From Streptomyces sp. SirexAA-E (GTDB lineage: Bacteria > Actinomycetota > Actinomycetes > Streptomycetales > Streptomycetaceae), in assembly GCF_000177195.2 (NCBI RefSeq), contig NC_015953.1:7254001-7318000 (forward strand): DNA of 64,000 bases. The letters run 5' to 3'. The notes under the pieces were generated by a model, which made no database searches, was not told the origin of the DNA, and was given only the letters and a program-made list of their open reading frames with translations. Position 1 is the stretch's first letter. The number at the start of each line of letters is the position of its first letter. Position numbers and translations under genes: made by a program. Shown in pieces: positions 55,816-64,000 of this stretch.

Positions 55816-56475
55816 TCAGGCGCGCCACTCCGCGGTCCGTTCCCGCGACGCCTTGGCCAGTGCCTCGGCGATGGCGTCCGCGTCACCCCGGTTGCCGTAC
55901 ACGGGCGTCCCCGGCTGCTGGCGCCACGACTCGTCCAGACCGCCCGCGTCCACGGTGTCGAAGCCCAGCTCGTCGATGAGTTCGCGTACGACCTGCTTGG
56001 CGGCCGCGTCGTCGCCCGCGACCGGGAGGGCCTGCCTGCCGGCCGTCCCCCGGGGGAGCCCCTTGTCGAGGATGTCCTGGGCATACGTCCCGTTGAACGC
56101 CTTGACCACCGGATGACCGATCCGCTGTTCGGTCCACCGGCTCTCCGTCAGTCCTTCCTCGATCGCGGCGATCCGGCCGTCACGCTGCTGCGGGTAGTAG
56201 TTGCCCGTGTCGATGACGGCGACGCCCTCCGCCGCCCGGTCGAAGAGCCCCGACGGCAGGTCGGGGACGGCCTTGAGGGGGACCGTCACCACGACGACCT
56301 GAGCGCCGTCGGCGGCACGGTCCGCGGTGACCGGGGTGGCGCCCGTCTCCTCGGCCAGGTCCTTGAGCGTGTGGGGGCCGCGCGAATTGGCTACGGACAC
56401 GTCATGACCCAGCGCGCTGAGACGCCGGGTGAGATTGCCGCCGATGTTGCCCGCCCCGATGATGCCGATCTTCAT
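55816..56475 (-). CDS. NADPH-dependent F420 reductase-like protein
   Basis: A 219-residue dinucleotide-binding protein starting KIGIIGAGNIGGNLTRRLSALGHDVSVANSRG, the glycine-rich motif and GHDV signature of the F420H2:NADP oxidoreductase (Npd/Fno) and YrpB-like family. VVVVTVPLKAVPDLP and AFNGTYAQDI(L) follow as expected. It would transfer hydride between NADPH and F420 or another acceptor; many members have unproven substrates. The ATG at 56473-56475 is chosen. Divergent from the GH25 gene. Confidence 0.85.
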   Translation of the reverse strand: MKIGIIGAGNIGGNLTRRLSALGHDVSVANSRGPHTLKDLAEETGATPVTADRAADGAQVVVVTVPLKAVPDLPSGLFDRAAEGVAVIDTGNYYPQQRDGRIAAIEEGLTESRWTEQRIGHPVVKAFNGTYAQDILDKGLPRGTAGRQALPVAGDDAAAKQVVRELIDELGFDTVDAGGLDESWRQQPGTPVYGNRGDADAIAEALAKASRERTAEWRA

Positions 56476-56660
56476 GGATCCGACCTTCCGGTACCGAATG
56501 CGTTGGGTAAAGGCTCTCGCCGGATCACCAACTCCGCTCGCGCGGTGACTATTCCGGGGTGGAGAAACGGTTCTGTTGTGTGCGTGCGGATGGCTGCCGA
56601 CCACGCGGGCACATATGGGACAGCGAACGGAATCACAGTGCTCAGTCGGAGGTGGTGCCC

Positions 56661-57212
56661 GTGCTGCACGGCATCGATGTCAGTTCCCACCAGACGGACT
56701 TCGACACGGACGGGGTGGACTTCGTCTTCATCAAGGCCACCGAGGGCCGCTCCTATGTCAATCCGAAACTCGACGGGCAGGTCAAACGCGCCAGGGACGC
56801 GGGCTGCGTCGTCGGCTTCTACCACTTCCTGTGGCCGGGGGACGCGAAGGACCAGGCGAAGTACTTCGTCTCCCGGACTCCGGAGAAGGCGGGTGACCTC
56901 CTCGCGGCCGACTGGGAACAGACCGGTGACGGCACATGGGCGAGCAGCAAGGACAAGGACCGCTTCATCCGCGAGGTGAAACGGCTGCGGCCCCACCACC
57001 GCGTGCTGCTCTACTGCAACCGCACCTTCTGGCGGACCCACGACACGTCCTCGTACGCGGGAGACGGGCTCTGGATCGCCGACTACGTGTCCAAGGGCAA
57101 ACCGCGCATCGAGGCGCCCTGGCGCATCCACCAGTACACCGACAGCCCGCTCGACAAGAACGTGGCCGACTTCTCCTCGAAACAGGCGATGCGCGACTGG
57201 GCCGAGGACTGA
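56661..57212 (+). CDS. GH25 lysozyme-like muramidase
   Basis: A 183-residue GH25 muramidase: [13 protein letters not shown] (catalytic Asp region), [27 protein letters not shown] and [14 protein letters not shown] (Asp/Glu dyad, the catalytic Glu) followed by [17 protein letters not shown]. It cuts the MurNAc-GlcNAc bond of peptidoglycan. There is no signal peptide, so export or lysis-associated release is unclear. The GTG at 56661 lies seven bases after GGAGGT (56648-56653); an upstream GTG at 56655 is too close. It is on the same strand as the cytochrome oxidase gene, 157 bp before it. Confidence 0.88.
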   Translation: MLHGIDVSSHQTDFDTDGVDFVFIKATEGRSYVNPKLDGQVKRARDAGCVVGFYHFLWPGDAKDQAKYFVSRTPEKAGDLLAADWEQTGDGTWASSKDKDRFIREVKRLRPHHRVLLYCNRTFWRTHDTSSYAGDGLWIADYVSKGKPRIEAPWRIHQYTDSPLDKNVADFSSKQAMRDWAED

Positions 57213-57369
57213 GGAGGGGCGTCAACACGCGGGCGGCCGGCATCGGCCAATGGAGTGTCCTTTGCCAGCCACGGGTGCGGAGTCCTCGGAGATGTCGCGC
57301 GGTAGTGCCGTGGGGGAGTCCATCCTGGTCGGCGAGTCAGCAACGGCCGTCGACCGAAGGAGTGCCGCA

Positions 57370-59100
57370 GTGACGACGAGGGGCCCCTCAGAATCGGTGG
57401 AAGCCGATGACGCCTACCAGGACGAGATGCCCGTTCGGGCGAGGCAGCCGGGGAACGTGGTCATCAAGTGGCTCACCACCACCGACCACAAGACGATCGG
57501 GACGCTCTACCTGTCCACGTCGTTCGCGTTCTTCCTTCTCGGCGGTGTACTGGCCCTCGTGATGCGCGCCGAGCTGGCCCGCCCCGGCACGCAGATCGTG
57601 TCGAACGAGCAGTTCAACCAGGCGTTCACGATCCACGGCACGATCATGCTGCTGATGTTCGCGACGCCGCTGTTCAACGGCTTCGCGAACTGGATCATGC
57701 CGCTCCAGATCGGCGCGCCCGACGTGGCGTTCCCGCGGCTGAACATGTTCGCCTACTGGCTGTACCTCTTCGGCTCGCTCATCGCGGTGGCCGGCTTCCT
57801 CACCCCGCAGGGTGCGGCCGACTTCGGCTGGTTCGCCTACTCCCCGCTCACCGACGTCGTCCACTCGCCCGGCGTCGGAAGCGACCTGTGGATCATGGGT
57901 CTGGCCTTCTCCGGCTTCGGCACGATCCTCGGCTCGGTCAACTTCATCACCACGATCATCTGCATGCGCGCCCCCGGCATGACGATGTTCCGCATGCCGA
58001 TCTTCACCTGGAACGTGCTGCTGACCGGTGTCCTGGTCCTGCTCGCCTTCCCCGTCCTGGCCGGCGCGCTGCTCGCGCTGGAGGTCGACCGTAAGTTCGG
58101 CGCACACATCTTCGACGCGTCGAACGGCGGCGCATTGCTGTGGCAACACCTCTTCTGGTTCTTCGGTCACCCGGAGGTGTACATCATCGCGCTGCCGTTC
58201 TTCGGAATCGTCTCGGAGATCATTCCGGTCTTCAGCCGGAAGCCGATCTTCGGTTATGTGGGTCTCATCAGTGCCACGATCGCCATCGCCGGTCTTTCCG
58301 TGACCGTCTGGGCGCACCACATGTATGTGACGGGCGGGGTACTCCTACCGTTCTTCTCGTTCATGACCTTCCTGATCGCGGTACCGACCGGTGTGAAGTT
58401 CTTCAACTGGATCGGCACGATGTGGAAGGGGTCGTTGTCCTTCGAGACACCGATGCTCTGGTCCGTCGGCTTCCTGGTCACCTTCCTCTTCGGTGGTCTG
58501 ACCGGCGTGATCCTGGCCTCGCCGCCGCTCGACTTCCAGGTGTCCGACTCGTACTTCGTCGTGGCGCACTTCCACTACGTGGTGTTCGGCACCGTGGTCT
58601 TCGCGATGTTCGCCGGATTCCACTTCTGGTGGCCGAAGTTCACCGGCAAGATGCTGGACGAGCGGCTCGGCAAGATGACCTTCTGGACGCTGTTCGTGGG
58701 CTTCCACGGCACGTTCCTCGTACAGCACTGGCTGGGCGCCGAAGGCATGCCCCGCCGATACGCGGACTACCTGGCCGCCGACGGCTTCACCGCACTGAAC
58801 ACCGTCTCCTCGATCTCCTCGTTCCTGCTCGGCCTGTCGATGCTCCCCTTCCTGTACAACGTGTGGAAGACCGGCAAGTACGGCAAGAAGGTCGAGGTGG
58901 ACGACCCGTGGGGCTACGGCCGTTCGCTCGAATGGGCGACGTCCTGCCCGCCCCCGCGGCACAACTTCCTCACGCTGCCGCGCATCCGCTCGGAATCCCC
59001 CGCGTTCGATCTGCACTACCCCTCGGTTCGCGCCCTCGACGACGCGGCCACCCGCCCGCACGAGTCCGTGACGGTGGCCCCCGGGGACAAGCAGGCGTGA
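57370..59100 (+). CDS. ctaD: cytochrome c oxidase subunit I
   Basis: A 576-residue haem-copper oxidase subunit with twelve hydrophobic helices. Haem a ligand in [15 protein letters not shown], CuB ligands HPEVY and the HH pair in [13 protein letters not shown], and the second haem ligands in [11 protein letters not shown] are present, as are [14 protein letters not shown] and the C-terminal [21 protein letters not shown] of actinobacterial CtaD. It accepts electrons from cytochrome c and reduces O2 with proton pumping. The GTG at 57370 is seven bases after GAAGGAG and gives the family's usual length; upstream ATGs would add about 40 spurious residues. CtaC, CtaE and CtaF are absent, so this is an orphan copy. 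Confidence 0.94.
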   Translation: MTTRGPSESVEADDAYQDEMPVRARQPGNVVIKWLTTTDHKTIGTLYLSTSFAFFLLGGVLALVMRAELARPGTQIVSNEQFNQAFTIHGTIMLLMFATPLFNGFANWIMPLQIGAPDVAFPRLNMFAYWLYLFGSLIAVAGFLTPQGAADFGWFAYSPLTDVVHSPGVGSDLWIMGLAFSGFGTILGSVNFITTIICMRAPGMTMFRMPIFTWNVLLTGVLVLLAFPVLAGALLALEVDRKFGAHIFDASNGGALLWQHLFWFFGHPEVYIIALPFFGIVSEIIPVFSRKPIFGYVGLISATIAIAGLSVTVWAHHMYVTGGVLLPFFSFMTFLIAVPTGVKFFNWIGTMWKGSLSFETPMLWSVGFLVTFLFGGLTGVILASPPLDFQVSDSYFVVAHFHYVVFGTVVFAMFAGFHFWWPKFTGKMLDERLGKMTFWTLFVGFHGTFLVQHWLGAEGMPRRYADYLAADGFTALNTVSSISSFLLGLSMLPFLYNVWKTGKYGKKVEVDDPWGYGRSLEWATSCPPPRHNFLTLPRIRSESPAFDLHYPSVRALDDAATRPHESVTVAPGDKQA

Positions 59101-59140
59101 GATCCGAGCCGGGACGACGGACCCAGGAGAGGAGGACTGC

Positions 59141-59482
59141 GTGAAACCCGACAACGAGAGTGCCCGCGGCCTGGCCCAGGTGGAGGGCTATCTGCTCTGG
59201 AACGCCGAGGTCGAGGAGGCCCGCCGCCGGGCGGGCCGCTTCACCGAACAGCTGCCCTGGCTCACCACCGCCCAGCGTGAGGACGTCGAACGCGTCTACG
59301 TGAAGGACCGGGTTGACCTCTGCCGGGAGTCGCTCACCAGGATCGCCGACCGTGCCGTCGAACTGCGGGGCGAATACACCGAGCGCTACGAACGGCTCAG
59401 GGCCCGCTGCGTGGCGGCCTCCGTCCTGACCGTCGGAGCGGTGAGCGGCACCTGCACCGCCCTCACCCTGATCAGCCGCTGA
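59141..59482 (+). CDS. small helical protein after ctaD, C-terminal TM
   Basis: A 113-residue protein, helical and charged (VEEARRRAGRFTEQLPWLTTAQREDVERVYVKDRVDLCRESLTRIADRAVELRGEYTERYERLRARC), ending in a single hydrophobic helix (VAASVLTVGAVSGTCTALTLI). I recognise it as a common companion of orphan ctaD genes in Streptomyces, without function. GTG start at 59141 after AGGAGAGGAGG. Probably co-transcribed with ctaD (40-bp gap); a perfect hairpin follows. Confidence 0.75.
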   Translation: MKPDNESARGLAQVEGYLLWNAEVEEARRRAGRFTEQLPWLTTAQREDVERVYVKDRVDLCRESLTRIADRAVELRGEYTERYERLRARCVAASVLTVGAVSGTCTALTLISR

Positions 59483-59486
59483 CCGT

Positions 59487-59526
59487 CGCCCCGGGGCACT
59501 CGGAAGCCGTCCGTGGCCCCGGGGCG
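59487..59526. terminator. terminator after the ctaD unit
   Basis: CGCCCCGGGGC (59487-59497) pairs with GCCCCGGGGCG (59516-59526), 11-bp perfect stem, 18-nt loop. It separates the ctaD unit from the convergent FUSC gene. Confidence 0.75.
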
Positions 59527-59566
59527 GCCGTGCACCTCGCCGCCCCCGGGGGCGTGTCGGCCGGCC

Positions 59567-61420
59567 TCATCCGGCCGGCACGGCGAGGCGGACCGCCGCG
59601 CGGGCCCGGTCGAGCTCGGACAGCTGCGCGGCGAGCCGCTCCGCGTGCGACGCGGGCAACCGAGCGGACCGGTGGTCCAGCTCCACCGCGCAAGCCGTCG
59701 TCGTGTCGACGAGCCGTTCCACGGCACATGCCACGCCCTCGGCACCCGCCGAGTGCCGCGCCACCGCGGGCAGCTCCGCGGCCGACACCTCGATCGCCGT
59801 TCGGGCCGCGGCCAGCGAACGGTAGGCGTCACGCCGCAGCTCGCCCCGGCCCGTGTCGTCCCCCGGGGCGTTCAGCACATGCCCCAGGTAGCGGTGCGCG
59901 GCCGCCACCGCCACGTCCAGAGCCGCCCGTACGCGGTGGCCGCGCCGACCGGGCAACGGAAGATGGCCCACCAGCAGCACCGTCGCACAGGCCAGCAGCG
60001 ACTCCACGACCCGCCCCCAGGTGGCGGAAGGCTCCCCGCCCAGCACGACCAGGCTCAGCACGAGGACGGTCACGACCGCCGTCTGCACCGCGAAGTGACG
60101 GGTGGCCACCGGCAGCAGGGCCCCGCACAGCACGACCGCCCCGGCCGGCAGCACCGAACCGGCCGGCAACAGCACCAGCACGGCGAAGACCGCCGCACCC
60201 GCCACCGTGCCCGCCGCCCGGCACAGCACCCGGGACGCCAACGGCCCCAGATCCGGCTTGACCAGGAACACGGTGGTCGCCGGCAGCCAGTACCAGTGCG
60301 TGTGGTGCAGCCACTGAGCCACGAACGTACTCGCCGCACAGCACACCGCGACCCGCAGGCCGTACTCCCGCCCCGCGGCGCTCAGGGCCCCGGCCGGCAG
60401 CGAGATGTGACCGGGCGTCCGGTGCGGACGACGTATCACCCCCGACGGGCGGTCGAAGACCGCGGCGGCACCCAGCAGCGCGTCGTCCAGGGCGCGCAGC
60501 CCGGCATCCGTACGCGCCGGGGCGGGCAGCGCCCCGCAGGGGCCGCCCGCGCGGACAGCGTCCGCAAGCCTGCGCGGCCCTTCCACGACCCGGTCCGGCA
60601 ACGGGGCACCCGCCCACGCCAGCGCGGTCGCCGCCTCCGCCAGCGGGAAGGCCGCCGCATACCGCGCGTGCAGCCGCCGTTCCGCCGCGGAGCTCGCGTG
60701 GCGCCGCAACCAAGGGCCCGACAGCGCGTCCTGCGCCCGGTCCAGGGCGGCGCTCAGCGCCGACCGCGCACCCAGAGCCCCCGGGCCGCCCGCCGCCCCC
60801 AGCAGACGGCCGACCGCCTCGTACACCGCGGCGACCGCCTCGCGCTCCCCGTCGAGCCGGAACGGGCCCGTGCCCCGCCGCCCCGGGGACGGCAGCACCA
60901 GACGGATCAGCAGCAGCCAGCCCGCACCGGCAAGGAAGAGCAGCGCGCGCACCGGGCCCGGGTCGGGTGACGGCATGCCCGCCCCTATCACGGCGGCGAC
61001 CAGCACCTGGGTACCGCACGCCGAGGCGACCGGCCCCGTCGAGCTCACCGCCCCGGCGGCCAGCCCCAGCACCCCGAACACCAGCGGAAGCAGCAGCAGG
61101 GAACGGCCGGGCCCGGCCGCCGCGGCGAGCAGGGAGCCGAACAGCAGACCCGCACCACCGGCCAGCGCCGGAGCACCCAGCCGGGCGACCGCCGCGCGCC
61201 TGCCGCCCGGACGGTCGTTGATGCCGGCCAGCATCGCACCCAGCGCGGCGGGGACACCCGACGCCGGGCGGTCGGCGGCCACCGCCACCAGCAGGGGCAG
61301 CGAGGCCAGGGCCCCGCGCAGCACCGCGTTCCACGGAACAGGGCCGCGCTGGGCCCGCAGTACATGAGCGAGCCACGGGGGAGGGGAAGGCAGGGCTGTG
61401 AGGAAAGCGGGTGGTGGCAC
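59567..61420 (-). CDS. FUSC family membrane protein
   Basis: A 617-residue protein with two blocks of hydrophobic helices: N-terminal about residues 30-165 (ASLPLLVAVAA, LAGGAGLLFGSLLAAAAG, LGLAAGAVSS) and a C-terminal block around 350-480 (LRVAVCCAASTFVAQWL, VAGAAVFAVLVLLPAGSVLPAGAVVLCGALLP, VTVLVLSLVVLGG), with helical cytoplasmic segments. This duplicated layout is the full-length FUSC/YccS form, proposed to export aromatic or toxic compounds. The GTG at 61418-61420 is chosen. Convergent with the ctaD unit, divergent from nothing on the other side as it precedes the sigma factor on the same strand by 144 bp. Confidence 0.82.
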   Translation of the reverse strand: MPPPAFLTALPSPPPWLAHVLRAQRGPVPWNAVLRGALASLPLLVAVAADRPASGVPAALGAMLAGINDRPGGRRAAVARLGAPALAGGAGLLFGSLLAAAAGPGRSLLLLPLVFGVLGLAAGAVSSTGPVASACGTQVLVAAVIGAGMPSPDPGPVRALLFLAGAGWLLLIRLVLPSPGRRGTGPFRLDGEREAVAAVYEAVGRLLGAAGGPGALGARSALSAALDRAQDALSGPWLRRHASSAAERRLHARYAAAFPLAEAATALAWAGAPLPDRVVEGPRRLADAVRAGGPCGALPAPARTDAGLRALDDALLGAAAVFDRPSGVIRRPHRTPGHISLPAGALSAAGREYGLRVAVCCAASTFVAQWLHHTHWYWLPATTVFLVKPDLGPLASRVLCRAAGTVAGAAVFAVLVLLPAGSVLPAGAVVLCGALLPVATRHFAVQTAVVTVLVLSLVVLGGEPSATWGRVVESLLACATVLLVGHLPLPGRRGHRVRAALDVAVAAAHRYLGHVLNAPGDDTGRGELRRDAYRSLAAARTAIEVSAAELPAVARHSAGAEGVACAVERLVDTTTACAVELDHRSARLPASHAERLAAQLSELDRARAAVRLAVPAG

Positions 61421-61564
61421 CGGGCTCCCGTCCGCGCAGGGAAGTCGTCTTCTCGCCGGCGGACGCCTTCGGCCTGTGGGCGTGGCCCCAGCCTAGTCCC
61501 CGTACATGGAGGCAGTGCTACCCGATCATTTCCGCCGCGTGACGGTCCGGCCGGTCCGGTCCGG

Positions 61565-63148
61565 TCACAGGGCGGCACCGAAGTTCTGGGTCCAGACCGG
61601 GCCACCGGAGGAGTCCTGCCTGCCCACACCGATCTCCTTGAACGCGCAGTTGAGGATGTTCGCGCGGTGGCCGGGGCTGTTCATCCAGGACTCCATCACC
61701 GCGGCCGGGGTGGTCTGCCCCTTCGCGATGTTCTCTCCGTACGTGCTCCAGCGGTACCCGGCCGCGGTGATGCGGTCCCCGGGGTCGGTGCCGTCCGGCG
61801 AGGTGTGCGAGAAGTAGTCCCGTTCCGCCATGTCCGCCGAGTGCCGGGAAGCCGCCGTGTCCAGAAGGCTGTTACCACTCACCGGCTCGCAGCCCTCCTT
61901 GGCACGCTCGGAGTTGACCAGCGCCGTGACCTCCTCGGCCACCGAGGCGGGAGCCTGCTTCGTGGGCGAGGGTACCGATGGGGCCGACGGCCGGGAGGAC
62001 GGCGGCCGCCTCGTCGGGGTCGCCTCGGGTGTGGGGGAGGCGCTGCGGGACCTCGGCGGGGACGCACTCGGCGACGGGGAGGCGGACGTGGGCGCCGGTG
62101 ACGGCGAGGCCGAGGCGGAGATCGACGGGGACACGGGCGGGGCCGCCGCGTCCGCCGGGCCGGCGAGGGACTCCACGGCCGAGGCCGGGCCCTCGTCCGT
62201 GTCGTCCGTGTAGAGGTGCACCGCCGTACCGCCGCCGCCCAGCGTCCCGACCGCGACCAGCGCGGCCACCACGGTGTTCCGGCGGCGCCGGCGTGCCCGG
62301 CCCCGGCGCCGCTCGGCCCGGCCGGGACCGGAGGTGTGCGTCACGTCGGACACCGGGAGGAAGTCCGCCGGCCGGACGGACGCCGACGCCACGGGCGGAA
62401 CCAGGACGAGACCCGCGAGCAGGCCCTCCGCGGGGACCAGGCCGGACCGGTGTCCGGAACAGACCGTGCAGTCCCGGGCGTGACGGGCCAGGCGCTTGCG
62501 CCAGAGCGCCGACGGAACGCCGTCCCAGGAAGCGGTGAGGTCCTCCAGCAGGACACAGCGTGGATGCGCCGCCAGCGCCCGCACCACCACACGTGACGCG
62601 TCCAGCTGCGCCTTCATCCGCTGCACCCGCACCGCGGTGTGCTGCGGGGACAGCTCCAGCGCTCGGGCGACCTCGTTGCGGGTCAGTTCCCCGGCAGTCT
62701 CCAGCCACCACAGCGACAGCAGGTCGCGGTCGTCGTCGTCCAGCCACCGGGTGGCCTCGGCGGTCTCACGGCGCTGTCCCGTCAGACCGAGCCGGACGAT
62801 GGTCAGCTCGACGAAGTCGGCCGACGGATCGACCACGTCCTGCGCCTCCGGTATCCGGTCGGCGGATATCTCGCCGGTCCGGCGCTCACGCCAGTGACGG
62901 CGTATCTCGTTCATCGTGATGGCCACGAACCAGGACCGGAAGCTCTCCGGGGCGCGCAGGCCGGGCAGCCCCCGGAGCATGCGCAGCACACTCTCCTGCA
63001 CCACGTCGTCGACGTCCGCGTGACCGTTCAGCGCCCGGCCGACGATGTTGTAGGCCAGCGGAAGGTACGACGAGACAAGCCGCTCCTGGGCCTGCTCGTC
63101 CCCCTGCTGCGCCGCCTTGATCAACGCCGTCTCGCGTGTCTCGCCCAT
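61565..63148 (-). CDS. ECF sigma factor fused to membrane-anchored CAP/SCP domain
   Basis: A 527-residue fusion. Residues 12-85 are sigma region 2 (LVSSYLPLAYNIVGRALNGHADVDDVVQESVLRML), and 125-185 a region 4-like HTH (RNEVARALELSPQHTAVRVQRMKAQL). Residues 223-230 (HARDCTVC) are an HxxxCxxC zinc anti-sigma-like motif. A transmembrane helix spans 291-312 after a run of Arg, then an 85-residue Ser/Pro stalk and a CAP/SCP domain (403-527, VAEEVTALVNSERAKEGCEP...SPGHRANILN) outside the cell. ECF groups with membrane tails are known in actinobacteria; sensor-to-sigma coupling is inferred. Start ATG at 63146-63148. Confidence 0.85.
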   Translation of the reverse strand: MGETRETALIKAAQQGDEQAQERLVSSYLPLAYNIVGRALNGHADVDDVVQESVLRMLRGLPGLRAPESFRSWFVAITMNEIRRHWRERRTGEISADRIPEAQDVVDPSADFVELTIVRLGLTGQRRETAEATRWLDDDDRDLLSLWWLETAGELTRNEVARALELSPQHTAVRVQRMKAQLDASRVVVRALAAHPRCVLLEDLTASWDGVPSALWRKRLARHARDCTVCSGHRSGLVPAEGLLAGLVLVPPVASASVRPADFLPVSDVTHTSGPGRAERRRGRARRRRRNTVVAALVAVGTLGGGGTAVHLYTDDTDEGPASAVESLAGPADAAAPPVSPSISASASPSPAPTSASPSPSASPPRSRSASPTPEATPTRRPPSSRPSAPSVPSPTKQAPASVAEEVTALVNSERAKEGCEPVSGNSLLDTAASRHSADMAERDYFSHTSPDGTDPGDRITAAGYRWSTYGENIAKGQTTPAAVMESWMNSPGHRANILNCAFKEIGVGRQDSSGGPVWTQNFGAAL

Positions 63149-63282
63149 GCTGTGCTCACTCTTCCGGGGTCCTGTTCCGTCACTTCCCACACTCGGGAGA
63201 CGTGGTGCGGCGGGGACGATAACAGGAATCGGCCGGGTCACCACCGGTCAGGCCCGGGGAGCATCGAGGCGGGCGACGCGCC

Positions 63283-63316
63283 GGAGCCCGTGGCAGCGGT
63301 CGCTGCCACGGGCTCC
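63283..63316. other. perfect hairpin upstream of the sigma factor gene
   Basis: GGAGCCCGTGGCAGCG pairs perfectly with CGCTGCCACGGGCTCC (16 bp, two-base centre). It is between the sigma-CAP gene and the MT0933-like gene on the same strand and could be a terminator of the latter or a 5'-leader element of the former. Confidence 0.55.
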
Positions 63317-63331
63317 GCACGCGGGAAAGGC

Positions 63332-63363
63332 GGCACCCGGCGGCCCAGGTGCCGCCGGGTGCC
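63332..63363 (-). terminator. terminator of the MT0933-like gene
   Basis: GGCACCCGGCGGC (63332-63344) pairs with GCCGCCGGGTGCC (63351-63363), 13-bp stem, 6-nt loop, nine bases beyond the stop of the leftward gene at 63372. Confidence 0.75.
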
Positions 63364-63371
63364 ACGCGGTC

Positions 63372-63566
63372 TCAGGAACGCGGTCGCCTGTCCTGGTCCC
63401 CGTCCGCACCGAACTGCTGCTTGAGCTTGTCCTGACCGGTCTTGACCTGCTTGCCGTACTTGCCGTGCGTCCGGTCGTCGACCATGTCACCGGCCTTGTC
63501 GACGCCCTTCCCGGCCTTGTCCTCATGGCCCTTGAGCATGCTCTTGATCTTGTCCATCGCGGACAT
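63372..63566 (-). CDS. MT0933-like small protein (annotated antitoxin family)
   Basis: A 64-residue, very hydrophilic helical protein: MDKIKSMLKGHEDKAGKGVDKAGDMVDDRTHGKYGKQVKTGQDKLKQQFG. It matches the small Streptomyces proteins usually labelled antitoxin (MT0933-like, related in composition to CsbD). No toxin partner is adjacent, so an antitoxin role is not supported. The ATG at 63564-63566 follows GGAGGACATCC. A hairpin terminator follows. Upstream lies a small rightward frame and the divergent promoter region. Confidence 0.75.
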   Translation of the reverse strand: MSAMDKIKSMLKGHEDKAGKGVDKAGDMVDDRTHGKYGKQVKTGQDKLKQQFGADGDQDRRPRS

Positions 63567-63709
63567 GGATGTCCTCCTCGGCTCGGCGTCCCCCTCAGTC
63601 CAGGGTCACCGCACACGGCCGACTCCGCATCCGCGCCCGGCCCCTTCCGCGGAAGGGATGTGTGAAGGGCGTCCGGATGGGCAGATACCGCATGACACAG
63701 GAGGGGGTG

Positions 63710-63811
63710 GTGGCCATGGGCCGCATCCAGATCGTCCGACGTCCGCAGCCTCCCACGGGGCCGCCTCCGCTCGACCTGCGCACACCGTCGGGACGTCCCC
63801 TGCCGTACTGA
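63710..63811 (+). CDS. possible small peptide, Pro-rich
   Basis: A 33-codon frame (GTG at 63710 or ATG at 63716) encoding MGRIQIVRRPQPPTGPPPLDLRTPSGRPLPY. It is preceded by AGGAGG at 63699-63704, five bases before the GTG and eleven before the ATG, and followed after about 25 bp by a strong hairpin, which together suggest a genuine transcript. No homologue can be named by eye. It is too short to be convincing from coding statistics. Confidence 0.4.
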   Translation: MAMGRIQIVRRPQPPTGPPPLDLRTPSGRPLPY

Positions 63812-63836
63812 GTCCACGGCGACCAGCACCCACGAG

Positions 63837-63896
63837 ACGGCCCCGCGGGCCGGTCCCGGCCCCGTCCAGCCGGGCCGGGGCAGCCCGCGGGGCCGT
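63837..63896 (+). terminator. strong nested hairpin
   Basis: ACGGCCCCGCGGGC (63837-63850) pairs with GCCCGCGGGGCCGT (63883-63896); an inner CCCGGCCCCG/CCGGGG pair stabilises the loop. It lies 26 bp after the Pro-rich peptide frame. Confidence 0.7.
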
Positions 63897-63964
63897 GTGG
63901 CCGTGTGGCCGGTGGCGCACGGGCCCTGGGGAGGACCGCCCCGCGGAGCGTAAGCTCGGTGGAC

Positions 63965-64000
63965 ATGATCGATCACTCGGCGCACGCCCCGTCGGCCGTC
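63965..64000 (+). CDS. start of a gene running off the right edge
   Basis: ATG at 63965 opens a frame of twelve codons (MIDHSAHAPSAV) that continues beyond the window with G/C-biased codons. A GGTGG lies 6 bp upstream and a strong terminator precedes it, so a new unit probably starts here. Too little sequence is visible to name the product. Confidence 0.4.
   Translation, partial: MIDHSAHAPSAV

Noticed and set aside
63372-63566. Toxin-antitoxin module
   Set aside because: The MT0933-like protein is often named antitoxin, but no toxin gene lies on either side.

Overview
The window reads as chromosomal DNA of a Streptomyces-type actinomycete. It has very high G+C, strongly G/C-biased third codon positions, GTG/ATG starts with four-base ATGA/GTGA overlaps, a gas vesicle cluster in the gvpOAFGYZJLSK order known from Streptomyces, an AA10 lytic polysaccharide monooxygenase carrying a TTA leucine codon, and many short actinobacterial families (DUF6131, DUF6480, MT0933-like). 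I see no rRNA, tRNA, CRISPR array, transposase, integrase or attachment site. The long open frames opposite real genes are what this base composition produces.

Layout. 0-5.9 kb: the 5' end of a ProV/OpuCA-type ABC ATPase, an alpha/beta hydrolase, a rhodanese-DUF2892 gene behind a perfect CsoR-like palindrome, a PIG-L deacetylase, two membrane proteins, and a GlxA/AraC regulator coupled to an XRE-cupin regulator. 5.9-9.3 kb: a three-gene operon (quinone-oxidoreductase-like MDR protein plus two acyl-CoA dehydrogenases) behind an inverted repeat. 9.3-20.3 kb: small and Cys-rich proteins, an HhH DNA-glycosylase-like protein, an aromatic acid exporter-like membrane protein, then a long run of leftward genes (FAD oxidoreductase, SRPBCC, HAD, SDR, CDGSH, N5-glutamine-MTase-like, haem-oxygenase-like, PHP). 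20.4-26.1 kb: the complete gas vesicle operon, ended by a long hairpin. 26.3-31.2 kb: DUF6131, the monooxygenase behind a CebR-like box, an MFS efflux pump, a basic amino acid decarboxylase and a Tat-exported amidase.

31.3-46.5 kb: a SWIM protein/SNF2 helicase pair, a fatty acid desaturase, an MpaB-type oxygenase, a GH43 glycosidase, an F420-type PPOX protein, a lone roadblock protein, DUF6397, a GNAT, an LAETG-anchored wall protein, the degraded remnant of an anti-sigma-type ATPase, and an enoyl-CoA hydratase/HIBYL-CoA hydrolase. 46.5-51.6 kb: the L-rhamnose catabolic operon (isomerase, bifunctional aldolase-dehydrogenase, kinase), whose promoter is bracketed by two LacI-type operators. 51.7-64 kb: a Cys-cluster/pentapeptide repeat fusion, an SRPBCC protein divergent from a radical SAM protein with a non-canonical CX8CX2C motif, an F420-reductase-type protein, a GH25 lysozyme, an orphan cytochrome oxidase subunit I, a FUSC protein, a membrane-spanning ECF sigma factor carrying an extracytoplasmic CAP domain, and an MT0933-like protein.

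The best candidates for new biology are the CX8CX2C radical SAM protein (54.2-55.6 kb), the sigma factor-CAP fusion (61.6-63.1 kb) and the polyampholyte gas vesicle proteins GvpY and GvpZ. Several operator-like palindromes can be tied to particular promoters. Family calls rest on motifs read by eye; no database search was possible.
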